Shown in pieces: positions 5,661-6,147 of a DNA stretch of 6,147 nucleotides. The position numbers were made by a program, and so were the translations under genes. Source of the DNA: Spirochaetaceae bacterium. Its GTDB lineage: Bacteria; Spirochaetota; Spirochaetia; Treponematales; Breznakiellaceae. The notes beneath the pieces are model-generated. The model was not told where the DNA came from. It worked only from the letters and a program-made list of their open reading frames with translations, and made no database searches. The first letter of the stretch is position 1; every line of letters begins with the position of its first letter. Location of the stretch: contig JAITHF010000214.1 of assembly GCA_031280115.1 (NCBI GenBank), positions 1 to 6,147 of the forward strand, read 5' to 3'.

Positions 5661-6147
5661 ATGACGCACGGGCGCGAGGCAGGAAGCCTTGAGCGGGGGT
5701 TTGGGGGCAGCCGAAGGCTGTTCCCTTACGCGGAGTTCGTAAAAGAATACGCGAAACATGAAGCGCTGATAAAAAAGCCCCCCAAGTTCATGAGGGATGA
5801 GTCAAAACTCATGAGGGACGGCGCAAAACTCATGAGGGATGAGTCAGAAATGTATAACCCTGAAGCAGAAATGTATAACCCTGAAGCAGATTTGTCTAAA
5901 CCTGAGCCAGATTTGTCTAAACCTGAGCCAGATTTGTCTAAACCTGAGTCAGATTTGTCTAAACCTGAGTCAGATTTGTCTAAACCTGAGTCAGATTTGT
6001 CTAAACCTGAGTCAGAAATGATTGTATTTGAGTCAGAAATGATTGTATTTGAGTCAGAAATGACTGTACCTGAGTCAGAAATGATTGTATTTGAGTCAGA
6101 AATGATTGTATTTGAGTCAGAAATGATTGTATTTGAGTCAGAAATGA
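5661..6147 (+). CDS. Hypothetical protein with tandem heptapeptide repeats, 3' end outside the window
   Basis: This frame runs without a stop from 5565 to the window edge, and ATG 5661 is its only start codon ahead of the repeats, giving at least 162 codons. Only a weak ribosome-binding sequence is seen. Residues 1-41 are unique and rich in charged side chains (EFVKEYAKHEALIKK). From residue 42 the protein is made only of heptapeptides: KFMRDES, KLMRDGA, KLMRDES, EMYNPEA twice, DLSKPEP twice, DLSKPES four times, EMIVFES five times with one EMTVPES among them. Position 1 is always charged, position 2 L, M or F, and position 6 nearly always Glu, so the array is strongly acidic. No signal peptide or membrane segment is visible in the part seen. 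Among the forward frames only this one stays open through every block. One reverse frame is also open from the window end to a TAA near 5726-5728, so the coding strand is not certain. I do not recognise a family and assign no function. Confidence 0.5.
   Translation, partial: MTHGREAGSLERGFGGSRRLFPYAEFVKEYAKHEALIKKPPKFMRDESKLMRDGAKLMRDESEMYNPEAEMYNPEADLSKPEPDLSKPEPDLSKPESDLSKPESDLSKPESDLSKPESEMIVFESEMIVFESEMTVPESEMIVFESEMIVFESEMIVFESEM
5784..6147. repeat. Modular 21-base tandem repeat (minisatellite), at least 17 units
   Basis: Seventeen complete units of exactly 21 bases run from 5784 to 6140, and an eighteenth is cut by the window edge. By encoded peptide the blocks are KxMRD-type (5784-5846), EMYNPEA (5847-5888), DLSKPEP/S (5889-6014) and EMIVFES/EMTVPES (6015-6140). 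Within a block, units are identical or nearly so, and most share the boundary GAGTCA followed by GAA or GAT. G+C per typical unit falls along the array from 9 of 21 to 8 of 21 to 6 of 21, against well over half in the nearby genes. There are no spacers, so it is a tandem array and not a CRISPR. Confidence 0.95.

Noticed and set aside
5839..6021. Open frame of 60 codons reading CLNLSQI heptads through the array
   Set aside because: It is the second forward frame of the same repeat and is closed by TGA as soon as the EMIVFES block begins. The frame from 5661 stays open through all blocks and has a unique N-terminal part.
5784..6147. CRISPR array
   Set aside because: The 21-base units abut directly with no spacers, and differences follow blocks, so this is a tandem repeat.

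Overview
The window is GC-rich bacterial DNA; two 60-base samples inside the genes gave 35 and 43 G+C. It comes from an anaerobe, since it opens inside the gene of an [FeFe] hydrogenase. The combination of [FeFe] hydrogenase, fused TIGR03960/DUF2344 radical SAM protein and low-complexity heptapeptide repeats fits a fermentative, host-associated spirochaete related to Treponema/Breznakiellaceae. A clostridial source cannot be excluded, because no phylogenetic marker was compared.

Layout. Bases 1-165 hold the 3' end of the hydrogenase gene, closed by a strong intrinsic terminator (182-231). A short inverted repeat and a promoter (264-291) precede pth (peptidyl-tRNA hydrolase, 306-959). Next on the same strand, after 51 bases, is an 804-codon gene for a radical SAM protein fused to a DUF2344 domain (1011-3425). 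From the other side comes a two-gene minus-strand unit: an aromatic amino acid/histidine ammonia-lyase (5487-3982), then 15 bases later a precorrin-2 dehydrogenase of siroheme synthesis (3966-3355). The two converging units overlap tail to tail by 71 bases. The lyase has a near-consensus promoter placed so close to its ATG that the mRNA should be leaderless. Diverging from it is an open frame (5661 to beyond the window edge) that passes into an AT-rich array of exact 21-base units, each encoding a heptapeptide.

How the genes fit together. The pth/radical SAM pair suggests a translation-related job for the radical SAM enzyme, whose family has no settled function. The lyase/siroheme pair is an unexpected combination with no obvious shared pathway. 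The lyase carries the phenylalanine/tyrosine-type HNQD motif where true histidine ammonia-lyases have a QED motif, so it may not act on histidine. The heptapeptide array is the least explained part of the window: 17 complete units with no length variation, arranged in blocks of near-identical modules, with a base composition far from that of the neighbouring genes. No mobile element, tRNA, rRNA or CRISPR array was seen, and no stretch longer than 300 bases lacks a gene.
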